A stretch of 64,000 nucleotides of DNA from Bacteroidaceae bacterium HV4-6-C5C (GTDB lineage: Bacteria > Bacteroidota > Bacteroidia > Bacteroidales > Bacteroidaceae). The DNA lies in NCBI GenBank assembly GCA_007896885.1, contig VOIU01000010.1, positions 56,549 to 120,548 on the forward strand, given 5' to 3'. Positions 7,849 to 16,583 of the stretch are shown here, piece by piece. The number at the start of each line of letters is the position of its first letter. Positions within the stretch are counted from its first letter, which is position 1. A program made the translations under genes and the position numbers. Under the pieces are notes generated by a model. That model did no database searches. It was not told where the DNA came from and saw only the letters and a list, made by a program, of their open reading frames with translations.

Positions 7849-10794
7849 ATGAAAAGAATGATCGTCGGAATGGTGACTTTACTGTCAACAATCCTTTCCG
7901 CTTATCCGCAAAGCGCGACTATTACAGTATCCGGGCATATTATTGAAGCTGACACAAAAGAGGCTGCTATTCAAGCTTCAGTGCAATTGCTGTCTTTGCC
8001 GGATAGTACTTTTATAACAGGAGGTGTTACTTCCCAAAATGGTAATTTCACGCTACCAAAGAAGGTTAGAGGGGGCAAATATTTGCTTAAGGTTTCATAT
8101 GTAGGATTCCAAACTAAAATTTTACCGTTGCAATTATCTTCTTCTGTTCCGAACAGAAATGTAGGGACAATTTCTTTGAAAGTTGATGCAATATTACTTT
8201 CTGAGGCGGTAGTTACAGCTGAAGCTCCTCAAGTCCAAGCAGTAGAAGATACACTCGTCTATAATTCCTCGGCATATCGTACACCACAAGGGGCCATGTT
8301 GGAAGAGTTGGTTAAGAAACTTCCCGGAGCCGAGATTGATGATGATGGAAACATTAAAATCAACGGTAAAGACGTGAAGAAGATCATGGTAGATGGTAAG
8401 GAGTTTTTCGGTGGTGATGTAAAAACCGGTTTGAAGAATTTACCTGTTGACATGATTGAAAAGCTGAAAACTTATGATAAAAAGTCTGATTTAGCTCGTA
8501 TTACCGGTATTGACGATGGTGATGAAGAAACCGTACTGGACCTTACTGTAAAGAAAGGTATGAATCAGGGATGGTTTGGTAACTTTGATGCTGCTATAGG
8601 TAACCATGATCGTTATATTGGACGTGGAATGATGAATCGTTTTGTTGATGATACCCAAGTATCTGTAATTGGTTCAGCCAACAATGTAAATGACCAAGGC
8701 TTTTCGGGGGGCGGTGGAGGACCACGCTGGCGACCTAATAATGGGTTGAATGCACCGAGAGAATATGGTATTAACTTTGCAACTCAAAATTCAAAAATAG
8801 AGTTGGGGGGTAGCGCCCGGTTTAATTCTAATGGGTCTGATATTGCAAGTATTAATTCTTCCGAGCGTTTCTTGCAAAGTGGTAAATCGTTCTCTAACTC
8901 CAATTCCCATGCATGGAACGGTAATAAGTCATTTAGTGCTGACTTCAGAATGGAATGGAAACCGGATACATTGACTAACATTATATTTCGCCCGAACTTT
9001 TCTTATGGAAAGACGAATAATTCTTCTTTATCGCAGTCGGGGACCTTCAACAGTGATCCGTATGCTTTAGTAACTAACCCTAATGACTATCTTGACTTTG
9101 ACCAAATTGAGACCAATGATCCTTTGAGAAGCGTGAGGGTAAATGCTACAAACAGTAAAGGGTTGACGAAATCAAATAGTGTATCAACTGATGCTACTGT
9201 GCAGATTAACAGAAAGCTTAACAATAAAGGACGAAATATAACTTTCAGAGGTAGCTTTGGATATGGCAATAATAATAATGACCAATTCACCGAGTCTACC
9301 ACTAATTATTATCAATTGCGGAATTATTTGGGTAATGACTCTATATTGGTTCGTAATCAATACATTGCCACGCCGACAAAGAACTTCAATTACATGGGCC
9401 AGATAACTTATAGTGAGCCTATTGCGCGAGCCACATTTCTTCAGTTTAGCTATCAGTTTCAGTATAAGTATAGTAAAAGTGATAAAACCACTTATGATTT
9501 GCAAGACTATGATAACTGGGGTATAGGTGTTCCTCTACCTGCGGGTTATGGTGAAAATGCTGTGGATAGCTTAAGTAAATATGCGCAATATCGGTACTAT
9601 AATCACAATGCATCAGTTTCATTACGGTTTATTCGCGAAAAGTATCAGTTGAGTGCCGGATTCTCTTTTCAACCTCAGAACACCAAATTGTCTTACATAC
9701 GCGGAAGTTATATGACTGATACTACACGTACTGTCGTTAATTTTGCTCCGAATGTGGATTTACGTTTTCGTTTTTCAAAAGTGAGCCAGTTACGTTTGAT
9801 GTATCGCGGTAATACCGGTCAACCTAGTATGGAAAACTTATTGCCAATAGTGGATAATTCAGACCCTTTAAATATCAGAGTGGGTAATCCGGGGTTGAAA
9901 CCTTCGTTCACACATTCTATGCGAATGTTCTATAATACATTTAATGCCGAGCATCAGCGTAGTATTATAGCCCATATCAATTTCTCGGCGACGCAGAACA
10001 GTATAAGTAACAGTACGGAGTATAATGATAAAACAGGTGGAACAATAACAACACCTAAAAATATAAACGGTAATTGGAATGCCTTCGGAATGTTTGGCTA
10101 TAATACCGCTCTAAAAGATAAAAGATTCACCGTAAACACATTTTCAACGGTTAATTACCAGAATAACGTAGCTTTCTTGTATGATCAATCTGCAAAGGGT
10201 GATCAGAAAAACACGACTACGGGATTGACCCTAGGTGAACGATTAAATGGTGGCTACCGTAACAATTGGTTTGAATTCGGTTTGAATGGTTCTGTTTCAT
10301 ATACTTCCGAACGCAATAAGTTGCGTCCTACATATAATCAGGAACCTTATACATTCTCTTACGGAGCAAGTTCTAATGTGACTTTGCCTTGGAGCATGAA
10401 TGTTTCTACAAATATAGCCAACCAAAGTCGTCGTGGATATTCCGATGCCAGCATGAATCGCAATGAGTTGATCTGGAATGCGCAGGTTTCTCAAAGTTTT
10501 ATGAAAGGCGCAGCTACGGTCAGCTTTGAAATGTATGATATTTTGCAACGCCAGAGTAATATCAGCCGTTCGCTAAGTGCAACAGGCCGTTCGGTGTCTG
10601 AATATAATGGTATTAACAGCTATTGTATGCTGCACTTTATTTACCGCCTGAATATTTTTGGAAGCAAGGCTGCTCGTGATAAGATGCAGAATCGTCGTGA
10701 TTTTGATGCTCCCGGCTTTGGAGGTGGTGATCACCCAAGAGGTAGAGGTGGCTTTGGTGGCGGTGGCGGCTTTGGCGGCGGACGCCCATTTTGA
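7849..10794 (+). CDS. TonB-dependent receptor-like outer-membrane protein with Gly-rich tail
   Basis: 981 residues: signal peptide (to about 21), carboxypeptidase-regulatory-like domain (about 25-105), plug-like segment (about 110-225), then a large beta barrel. The barrel resembles the outer-membrane beta-barrel type found with TonB receptors but not SusC: there is no SusC TonB-box phrase and no adjacent SusD. The last strand (HFIYRLNIF) is followed by about 45 residues rich in Gly, Arg and Phe, still ending in Phe. It is a single-gene unit with a terminator 26 bases after the stop. The substrate is unknown; metal or other small-ligand import is possible but not shown. Confidence 0.85.
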   Translation: MKRMIVGMVTLLSTILSAYPQSATITVSGHIIEADTKEAAIQASVQLLSLPDSTFITGGVTSQNGNFTLPKKVRGGKYLLKVSYVGFQTKILPLQLSSSVPNRNVGTISLKVDAILLSEAVVTAEAPQVQAVEDTLVYNSSAYRTPQGAMLEELVKKLPGAEIDDDGNIKINGKDVKKIMVDGKEFFGGDVKTGLKNLPVDMIEKLKTYDKKSDLARITGIDDGDEETVLDLTVKKGMNQGWFGNFDAAIGNHDRYIGRGMMNRFVDDTQVSVIGSANNVNDQGFSGGGGGPRWRPNNGLNAPREYGINFATQNSKIELGGSARFNSNGSDIASINSSERFLQSGKSFSNSNSHAWNGNKSFSADFRMEWKPDTLTNIIFRPNFSYGKTNNSSLSQSGTFNSDPYALVTNPNDYLDFDQIETNDPLRSVRVNATNSKGLTKSNSVSTDATVQINRKLNNKGRNITFRGSFGYGNNNNDQFTESTTNYYQLRNYLGNDSILVRNQYIATPTKNFNYMGQITYSEPIARATFLQFSYQFQYKYSKSDKTTYDLQDYDNWGIGVPLPAGYGENAVDSLSKYAQYRYYNHNASVSLRFIREKYQLSAGFSFQPQNTKLSYIRGSYMTDTTRTVVNFAPNVDLRFRFSKVSQLRLMYRGNTGQPSMENLLPIVDNSDPLNIRVGNPGLKPSFTHSMRMFYNTFNAEHQRSIIAHINFSATQNSISNSTEYNDKTGGTITTPKNINGNWNAFGMFGYNTALKDKRFTVNTFSTVNYQNNVAFLYDQSAKGDQKNTTTGLTLGERLNGGYRNNWFEFGLNGSVSYTSERNKLRPTYNQEPYTFSYGASSNVTLPWSMNVSTNIANQSRRGYSDASMNRNELIWNAQVSQSFMKGAATVSFEMYDILQRQSNISRSLSATGRSVSEYNGINSYCMLHFIYRLNIFGSKAARDKMQNRRDFDAPGFGGGDHPRGRGGFGGGGGFGGGRPF

Positions 10795-10819
10795 TAACCT
10801 AACCAGTCCTTTTATAAGC

Positions 10820-10866
10820 TCCCCTTTGTTTCTCTATATTCGGAAATCAAAGGGGATTCTTTTTCT
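10820..10866 (+). terminator. Hairpin terminator after the TonB-dependent receptor
   Basis: Stem CCCCTTTG / CAAAGGGG with a 19-base loop, then a T-rich tail, just after the receptor stop. Confidence 0.8.
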
Positions 10867-10954
10867 ATAAGTGTTAATTAGTGTAACCGGCGGTGAAGAT
10901 GATTTTGAATTTATTAAATTTGCTTTCTACGCTGTTTTTAATTTATATCATATA

Positions 10955-12394
10955 ATGATTGATTGGTATTCCATAACCAGCCAAATTGCGACTATTATAT
11001 TTGATATTTTATATTTTGGCATAATCATCGGCATCATTGTCATTATCATCCTTGACAACAGAAATCCGGTGAAGACTATGTCGTGGATACTGGTTTTGTT
11101 ATTTCTTCCTGTTATAGGACTTATCTTTTATTTCTTTTTTGGGCGTAGTCAACGACGTGAGCGGATTATCAGCAAGAAGAGTTATAATCACTTACTCAAA
11201 AAACCAATGGCAGAATATATGGCTCAGGATATTTGCGCTCTTCCGGATAATTATAACCGCCTTATTTCACTATTTCAGGATATTAATCAATCTTTTCCCT
11301 TTGAGGGCAATAGAATAGAGACCTATACGGAAGGTTTTTCCATGCTCCAATCTTTATTGCGGGAGTTGAAGAAAGCGACCAAGCATATTCATTTGGAGTT
11401 TTATATTTTTGAAGATGATGCTATCGGGCGACTGGTCCGGGATGCGTTGATTGATAAGGCTCGTGAAGGAGTGGAGATTCGTGTTATTTATGATGATGTG
11501 GGTTGTTGGAATGTACCCAACCGTTTCTTTGATGAAATGCGTTCAGCAGGTATTGAAGTCCGAAGCTTCTTGAAAGTACGTTTCCCTTTGTTCACAAGTA
11601 AAGTGAACTATCGCAATCATCGTAAAATAGTAGTTATTGACGGACGGATAGGATTTGTCGGTGGAATGAATCTTGCCGTACGCTATATGCGGGGACCTTC
11701 ATGGGGGATTTGGAGGGATACCCATATTATGCTTGAGGGAAAAGCGGTGCATGGCTTACAAACCGCCTTCTTGCTCGATTGGTATTTTGTTGACAGGACT
11801 TTAATTACGGCATCACGCTATTTTCCAAAGATTGAATCTTGCGGTTCTTCACTTGTACAAATTGTGACTAGTGAACCTATAGGACTTTGGAAAGAGATAA
11901 TGCAGGGGTTAGTAATGGCTATATCCAATGCTAAAAAATATTTCTATATTCAGACACCTTATTTTCTTCCTACCGAACCGATAATGATAGCATTACAAAC
12001 CGCTGCACTAGCTGGGGTCGATGTAAGGTTAATGTTGCCATTGCGAGCGGACAGCCATCTGGCTCATTTAGGATCAAGTTCCTATTTAGTTGATGTATTA
12101 CAGGCGGGAGTTAAAGTTTACTTTTACAAAAAAGGTTTTCTACATTCCAAGTTAATCGTTGCCGATGATGAGCTTTCTATTGTGGGTTCAACCAATCTGG
12201 ATTTTCGAAGTTTTGAACATAACTTCGAAGTCAATGCTTTTATTTATGATGTGGAGACTGCATTGCAAGTACGCGAAATCTTTCTTTTCGATCAGCGGGA
12301 TTGTACGCAGATTTTTCTAAAAAGTTGGGAAAAGCGTCCATGGAGACAGAAAGCAAAAGAAAGTGTAGTGAGATTAATGTCTCCGTTACTGTAA
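10955..12394 (+). CDS. cls: Cardiolipin synthase-type phospholipase D enzyme
   Basis: 479 residues from the chosen ATG (MIDWYSITSQ). Cardiolipin synthase joins two phosphatidylglycerol molecules, or uses a related phosphatidyl donor, at the inner membrane. Two N-terminal membrane segments (about 10-32 and 40-60) precede two phospholipase D domains, each with an HKD motif: H222/K224/D229 in NHRKIVVID and H397/K399/D404 in HSKLIVADD. An in-frame GTG 84 bases upstream abuts the preceding terminator, so the ATG is preferred. The length fits the ClsA type. It is monocistronic and convergent with rsmD. Confidence 0.9.
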   Translation: MIDWYSITSQIATIIFDILYFGIIIGIIVIIILDNRNPVKTMSWILVLLFLPVIGLIFYFFFGRSQRRERIISKKSYNHLLKKPMAEYMAQDICALPDNYNRLISLFQDINQSFPFEGNRIETYTEGFSMLQSLLRELKKATKHIHLEFYIFEDDAIGRLVRDALIDKAREGVEIRVIYDDVGCWNVPNRFFDEMRSAGIEVRSFLKVRFPLFTSKVNYRNHRKIVVIDGRIGFVGGMNLAVRYMRGPSWGIWRDTHIMLEGKAVHGLQTAFLLDWYFVDRTLITASRYFPKIESCGSSLVQIVTSEPIGLWKEIMQGLVMAISNAKKYFYIQTPYFLPTEPIMIALQTAALAGVDVRLMLPLRADSHLAHLGSSSYLVDVLQAGVKVYFYKKGFLHSKLIVADDELSIVGSTNLDFRSFEHNFEVNAFIYDVETALQVREIFLFDQRDCTQIFLKSWEKRPWRQKAKESVVRLMSPLL

Positions 12395-12443
12395 ACGGAG
12401 ATCTTTCAATATATAGCTCGTTTATTCTCCCTTCTATTTCGTT

Positions 12444-13007
12444 TTACTCATTTGGCGTTTCGGCTTTCTCTCTTACTTGGAAGAATGAGAAGTTTACACT
12501 GCCGTATGCGCGTCGTTCTATAAAATTAGGGTGATTTTCAAAATGATTAGTCTTGCCATGTTCCAGAACAAACAAGCCGTCTCCTTTCAGCAGATTATTC
12601 TTGAAAAGTAGGTCAGGAATAGAAGCCAATCCGGGCAAGTCATAGGGAGGATCAGCAAAAATAAAATCGAATTGCTTGCCTCCATTTTTAATATACTTGA
12701 ATACATCTCCCTTCACTGTTAGCCAATTTTCGGCTTTGACCTCATGCATTATTTTATTAATAAAAGCATAGTGGTTGCGATCTTGCTCAATGCTAATCAC
12801 TTTGTCGCAACCTCTTGATACCAACTCAATACTGATACTTCCTGTACCGGCAAACAGATCGAGTGCTGTGACACCATCTTGAAAATCCATATAGTTGGAT
12901 AACACGTTGAAAAGGTTCTCTTTGGCAAAGTCGGTTGTCGGACGTGCTTTAAAACTATGAGGCACATCGAATCTTCTTCTTTTATATATTCCGCTGATTA
13001 CTCGCAT
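12444..13007 (-). CDS. rsmD: 16S rRNA (guanine966-N2)-methyltransferase
   Basis: 187 residues. RsmD methylates G966 of 16S rRNA with S-adenosylmethionine. Visible motifs are MRVISGIYKRR at the start, KARPTTDFAKENLFNVL, the SAM-binding LDLFAGTGSISIE and the catalytic FADPPYDLP. The start overlaps the end of the upstream DUF3822 gene by 10 bases, showing translational coupling. The C-terminus converges with the cardiolipin synthase gene. Confidence 0.93.
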   Translation of the reverse strand: MRVISGIYKRRRFDVPHSFKARPTTDFAKENLFNVLSNYMDFQDGVTALDLFAGTGSISIELVSRGCDKVISIEQDRNHYAFINKIMHEVKAENWLTVKGDVFKYIKNGGKQFDFIFADPPYDLPGLASIPDLLFKNNLLKGDGLFVLEHGKTNHFENHPNFIERRAYGSVNFSFFQVREKAETPNE

Positions 13008-13774
13008 AGCACTATGGAACGTAAGTCGAGGTTAGTGGCAGGAGTCATAATGAACACCTGCTTGATATATTTTTTTAATTCTGGCAATAAGGCGTCTTTT
13101 TCGGATAAGTCACCACTTAGATGTAATTCATCACGCAAGGCATCAAAACCCATCTGCTTCCACGTATAAAGCAAATAATAAATACGATCTGTCACCTCAT
13201 GACATTCAAAAGAATTAGCAAGCAGTAGATGACCGCGATCGTAGCAAAACATTTCTATTCCGATTCCCCTTAAGTTGACATATATTTTGCGGCTGTTTCC
13301 CAGACGGCTTTTGGCCGAAAAAGATTCGATTAAAGAGCTTGCTTGCGAATAGAATTTAATATCGGGATACTGTTCTTTCAGTAAGTTATAAGAGCTTTTA
13401 TCCATACCGAAAAGTACTACGGCGTTATTTTTCCGGAGAATGTTATATTGTACCAGTTCATTTTCACGTGCCGAGTGACTATGATAGAATAATGTCTCAA
13501 TCTGCTCATCTTCAAAGAATTCCAGCGGAACAAGGACAAAACGCTTATTGGCTATTAATACATTTACTCGTCGGAAAGTATGGTTTAACCATTCCACTTC
13601 CCGGAGCATTTTTTTTATATTCGCTGTAAGTGATAAAGTTTCTTCAACTTCTCTTTCGATAAATGTGAAATTTCCTCCGTCAAGCGGATTATAGACAGAA
13701 AGCATAAATCCTTCCGTACTTAAGCGGATAGAGAGAGTGTATTGTTCCGATTTACTGAAATCAACTGTTTCCAT
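12998..13774 (-). CDS. DUF3822 family protein
   Basis: 258 residues with no signal peptide or membrane segment, so probably cytoplasmic. The sequence (SIRLSTEGFMLSVYNP, RRVNVLIANKRFVLVPLEFF, IKFYSQASSLIESF) fits the Bacteroidota-specific DUF3822 family, which commonly sits beside rsmD. The function is not known. It shares 10 bases with rsmD and both form one operon. The N-terminal half alternates short strands in a way that recalls actin-like ATPase folds, but no nucleotide motif can be confirmed by eye. Confidence 0.8.
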   Translation of the reverse strand: METVDFSKSEQYTLSIRLSTEGFMLSVYNPLDGGNFTFIEREVEETLSLTANIKKMLREVEWLNHTFRRVNVLIANKRFVLVPLEFFEDEQIETLFYHSHSARENELVQYNILRKNNAVVLFGMDKSSYNLLKEQYPDIKFYSQASSLIESFSAKSRLGNSRKIYVNLRGIGIEMFCYDRGHLLLANSFECHEVTDRIYYLLYTWKQMGFDALRDELHLSGDLSEKDALLPELKKYIKQVFIMTPATNLDLRSIVLCE

Positions 13775-13903
13775 AATTCTTTCGAAAACGAGATTAAGTC
13801 TTGTTTTCGTGAAAGATATTTATTTTTGGTTTATATTCGTACTGCGAATTTAAAAAAAATATTCTAATGACAGTAGCTTTTGACTGTTTTTCCCATTGAA
13901 ACG

Positions 13904-15322
13904 ATGATAAACGAATACTTGGAAAAGTTTATCAAGGGTATTTTTCCTTATGAACCAACCCTTGAACAAAATGTGGCAATAGGAAAATTGGCAGAGTTTA
14001 TAGCTTCCCCGCGTACCGATGTAGTATTTATACTCCGCGGCTATGCAGGTACTGGTAAAACATCGCTTGTCGGGGCTTTAGTCAAGGCGCTCGACCAGCT
14101 TCAACAAAAATCCATATTGCTCGCTCCCACGGGACGGGCAGCGAAAGTGTTCTCGACTTATGCCGGGCATTCGGCTTTCACTATTCATAAAAAAATTTAT
14201 CGGCAACAGAGCTTTTCGAACGAGATGTCTAATTTTTCGGTCAATGACAACTTGACAACGAATACCATGTATCTTGTCGATGAGGCTTCAATGATTTCTA
14301 ACGACGGACTTTCGGGGAATGTATTCGGGACAGGTCGGTTGCTGGACGATCTGGTTCAGTTTGTTTATTCCGGGATGGGCTGCAAGCTTCTTCTAATGGG
14401 CGACACCGCACAGTTGCCTCCGGTAGGGGAAGAGCAGAGTCCGGCTCTGTTTAGTGATGCTTTAAAAGGGTATGGTCTGGAAGTTTGGGAAGTGACATTA
14501 ACCCAGGTCGTACGTCAAATGGGGGATTCCGGTATTTTGTGGAATGCAACTCAATTAAGAGAATTGATTTCTAGAGATGAATGCATTTCACTTCCCCGGA
14601 TTAAAGTTTCGGGCTTTTCCGATATAAAAGTCCTGTCAGGGGAGGAACTCATTGATACATTATCTACTTGTTATGACAAAGATGGCATGGATGAAACGAT
14701 TGTGGTGTGCCGTTCCAATAAACGTGCCAATATCTATAATAAGGGGATCAGGGCACAAATTCTTTGGCGTGAAGATGAACTGAATGTTGGAGATCTATTG
14801 ATGGTGGCCAAAAATAATTATTATTGGACGGAGAAGAATACGCAAATGGACTTTATAGCCAATGGCGAAATCGCCGTATTACGTCGAGTGCGACGCGTAC
14901 GGGAGTTATATGGCTTTCGTTTTGCCGAAGTCACGTTGTCATTTCCCGATCATGAAGATTTTGAATTAGATGTCAACCTCTTGCTTGATGCACTTCAAAG
15001 TGATGCTCCCGCTTTATCTAAAGAAAATAATGACCGGCTGTTTTATGCTGTATTAGAAGACTATGCCGAGTTATCGACAAAGCGGGAACGAATGAAAAAG
15101 ATGAAAGCAGATCCCCATTATAATGCTTTGCAAGTGAAATATGCTTATGCCGTCACTTGTCATAAGGCTCAGGGTGGGCAGTGGAAAAATGTATTTCTAG
15201 ATCAGGGCTATATGTCCGAAGAATATCTCACGCCCGATTATTTCCGCTGGCTTTATACGGCTTTTACCCGTGCAACCGGAACACTGTATTTGGTCAATTA
15301 TCCAAAGAACGCATATTATTAA
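13904..15322 (+). CDS. RecD-like ATP-dependent DNA helicase (superfamily 1)
   Basis: 472 residues from the ATG (MINEYLEKFIK). Superfamily 1B helicase with Walker A GYAGTGKTS near residue 45, Walker B LVDEAS, LLMGDTAQLPP (motif III), and a C-terminal UvrD-like part with YAVTCHKAQGGQW and WLYTAFTRAT (motifs V and VI). It is shorter than RecD2, lacking a long N-terminal extension, and no recB/recC genes are nearby, so it is a stand-alone helicase of uncertain role in DNA repair or replication. An in-frame TTG 24 bases upstream is possible but less likely. Confidence 0.85.
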   Translation: MINEYLEKFIKGIFPYEPTLEQNVAIGKLAEFIASPRTDVVFILRGYAGTGKTSLVGALVKALDQLQQKSILLAPTGRAAKVFSTYAGHSAFTIHKKIYRQQSFSNEMSNFSVNDNLTTNTMYLVDEASMISNDGLSGNVFGTGRLLDDLVQFVYSGMGCKLLLMGDTAQLPPVGEEQSPALFSDALKGYGLEVWEVTLTQVVRQMGDSGILWNATQLRELISRDECISLPRIKVSGFSDIKVLSGEELIDTLSTCYDKDGMDETIVVCRSNKRANIYNKGIRAQILWREDELNVGDLLMVAKNNYYWTEKNTQMDFIANGEIAVLRRVRRVRELYGFRFAEVTLSFPDHEDFELDVNLLLDALQSDAPALSKENNDRLFYAVLEDYAELSTKRERMKKMKADPHYNALQVKYAYAVTCHKAQGGQWKNVFLDQGYMSEEYLTPDYFRWLYTAFTRATGTLYLVNYPKNAYY

Positions 15323-15794
15323 GAGAGGCCTCTGTTCCTTAAGTTAACGTAGGTTTGACATGGCATAATAGAAGAAAAAAATATTTGCAAAAGAGAGGTT
15401 AATCTCAACTGAATATATTTTTGCTATCGTATTTACCCTCATGCTCTAATGAATTTCTGTATCCGTTTATTCATGGGAAATATAGACATGAGAGTGGCAG
15501 TGTGAGAACTATGAGAGTAAGCCTTACACCCTCATGTTAGGCTTAGGCAGAATGCTAATAATTATTTCATTATAAAATAATTAAGTGTATTTTCTTATTT
15601 AATATATCAGTCATATTGCCGTGCTTTTTGTTAATAGTGTACTTATCGTCAATAACTGACCATCACTTTATGTCAAACACATGTTCTGTTTGGCTCGAAC
15701 AGATCGTCAGCTGGAGGTCAATAGATGGTCAGTCGGAAGAAGAAAAAGGTTTTTCTGTTGCTGTTATTTTGTTTTTTATTTATGTAATTATCTC
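15323..15794. other. 519-base gene-poor region before the DUF6078-type gene
   Basis: No credible gene. It holds several repeats: ACCCTCATG occurs near 15432 and 15526, with near-complement CATGAGAGTG near 15487. A TAAGCCT/AGGCTTA hairpin lies at 15518-15545 and an AATTATTT/AAATAATT palindrome at 15560-15582. TATTTTTG at 15416-15423 resembles a -7 box without a well-spaced -33. A small open frame of 66 codons at 15616-15816 has no support. Confidence 0.4.
15655..15733. repeat. Spaced 10-base perfect inverted repeat
   Basis: ACTGACCATC at 15655-15664 and GATGGTCAGT at 15724-15733 are exact reverse complements 59 bases apart. A smaller CTGTT/AACAG pair lies between them. The unit ends about 60 bases before the -7 box of the DUF6078-type gene, so it could be an operator pair or a folded leader; this is inference. 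Confidence 0.5.
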
Positions 15795-15802
15795 TACCTT
15801 TG
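15795..15802 (+). promoter_or_regulatory. -7 box of the DUF6078-type gene
   Basis: TACCTTTG fits TAnnTTTG. A TTTG lies 23 bases upstream, slightly beyond the usual 19-21. The predicted transcript start near 15810 gives a leader of about 30 bases before the TTG start. Confidence 0.5.
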
Positions 15803-15841
15803 AGCAGCTAGTATGAAAGATTAATAAAACAGCATATTATT

Positions 15842-16276
15842 TTGGAAGAAGAACTAAATTTCTCACAAGTACCTTTCAATTATTCGTTGTGTCTCAATCG
15901 CCAATGTCCTAAAGCTTCCACTTGTCTGAGGCAGTTGGCAGAGCAGAGCCTACCCGGCGATGTGGAGCAACTGATGATTGTCAATCCCAAACGAATAGCT
16001 GCCGCGGAAAGCAACTGTCCATATTACCGTTCCAGTGAAAGAGTACGTTATGCCAAAGGTTTCATTGGCATTCTGGATAACCTCACCCATAGTCAAATGA
16101 GAATAGTGGTCTCTCGTTTGATCGGACATTTTAGTCGTAGAACTTACTATCGTATCCGAAAAGGAGAACGTCCGCTTTCTCCCCTCGAGCAAAAGGAAAT
16201 ACTGAACATACTCAAGAATTGCGGAGTAACCGTATCAAAAGACTTTGATAGTTACTTTGAAGAGTATGACTGGTAG
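15842..16276 (+). CDS. DUF6078-type small four-cysteine protein
   Basis: 144 residues, function unknown. The N-terminus has Cys17, Cys22, Cys28 and Cys59 in the arrangement C-x4-C-x5-C-x30-C (LCLNRQCPKASTC ... NCPYY), which suggests a metal or Fe-S site. The C-terminal half is basic and helical (VSRLIGHFSRRTYYRIRKGE) and could form a helix-turn-helix-like DNA-binding unit. No ATG precedes the conserved region in frame, because a TAG lies 33 bases upstream, so translation starts at TTG or an adjacent ATT. The family name is recalled from similar Bacteroides proteins. It is a single-gene unit flanked by palindromic DNA. Confidence 0.7.
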   Translation: MEEELNFSQVPFNYSLCLNRQCPKASTCLRQLAEQSLPGDVEQLMIVNPKRIAAAESNCPYYRSSERVRYAKGFIGILDNLTHSQMRIVVSRLIGHFSRRTYYRIRKGERPLSPLEQKEILNILKNCGVTVSKDFDSYFEEYDW

Positions 16277-16304
16277 TTATATGTCGGAAGAATAAAAGTA
16301 ATGC

Positions 16305-16397
16305 CAACTTATTGCCAAAAGCATGGCAAAGTTGTGCCTCTATATTGGCAAATTAATGCCAATATAGAGGCAATTTTGTGCCAATAGGTTGGCACAA
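16305..16397. repeat. Cluster of three hairpins built on TGCCAA/TTGGCA
   Basis: Three consecutive stem-loops fill about 90 bases. The first is CAACT+TTGCCA with TGGCAA+AGTTG (16305-16334). The second is a perfect 16-base stem TGCCTCTATATTGGCA with loop AATTAA (16335-16372). The third is a perfect 9-base stem TTGTGCCAA/TTGGCACAA with loop TAGG (16376-16397). All share GCCAA or its complement. There is no T-run after the array, so a plain terminator does not explain it. Confidence 0.75.
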
Positions 16398-16551
16398 TAA
16401 CATAATCTATTGCTGGTATCTGCAGCATTGTGGTCTCCTAATCTTATTAATTTATAGCAGAATGTATTTTGGAAAATGAAATAAGAATGTAGAATGGACA
16501 TAAGTCCTTGTTATTGTACATATATTCTATAATAGATGTAAAGGTGGCTGG

Positions 16552-16559
16552 TAATTTTG
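16552..16559 (+). promoter_or_regulatory. -7 box of the sulfatase gene
   Basis: TAATTTTG fits TAnnTTTG and lies 25 bases before the ATG. No good -33 element is seen, which is common for activator-dependent promoters. The rest of the 16398-16551 spacer holds nothing recognisable. Confidence 0.45.
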
Positions 16560-16583
16560 TGTAGTTGTTAATTATGTAACATT

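Noticed and set aside
10871..10954. GTG start extending the cardiolipin synthase gene by 28 codons
   Set aside because: It begins right after the preceding terminator and adds residues ahead of the first membrane segment.
15616..15816. 66-codon plus-strand open frame ahead of the DUF6078-type gene
   Set aside because: It covers the inverted repeat and the promoter of the next gene, with no protein features beyond a hydrophobic tail.
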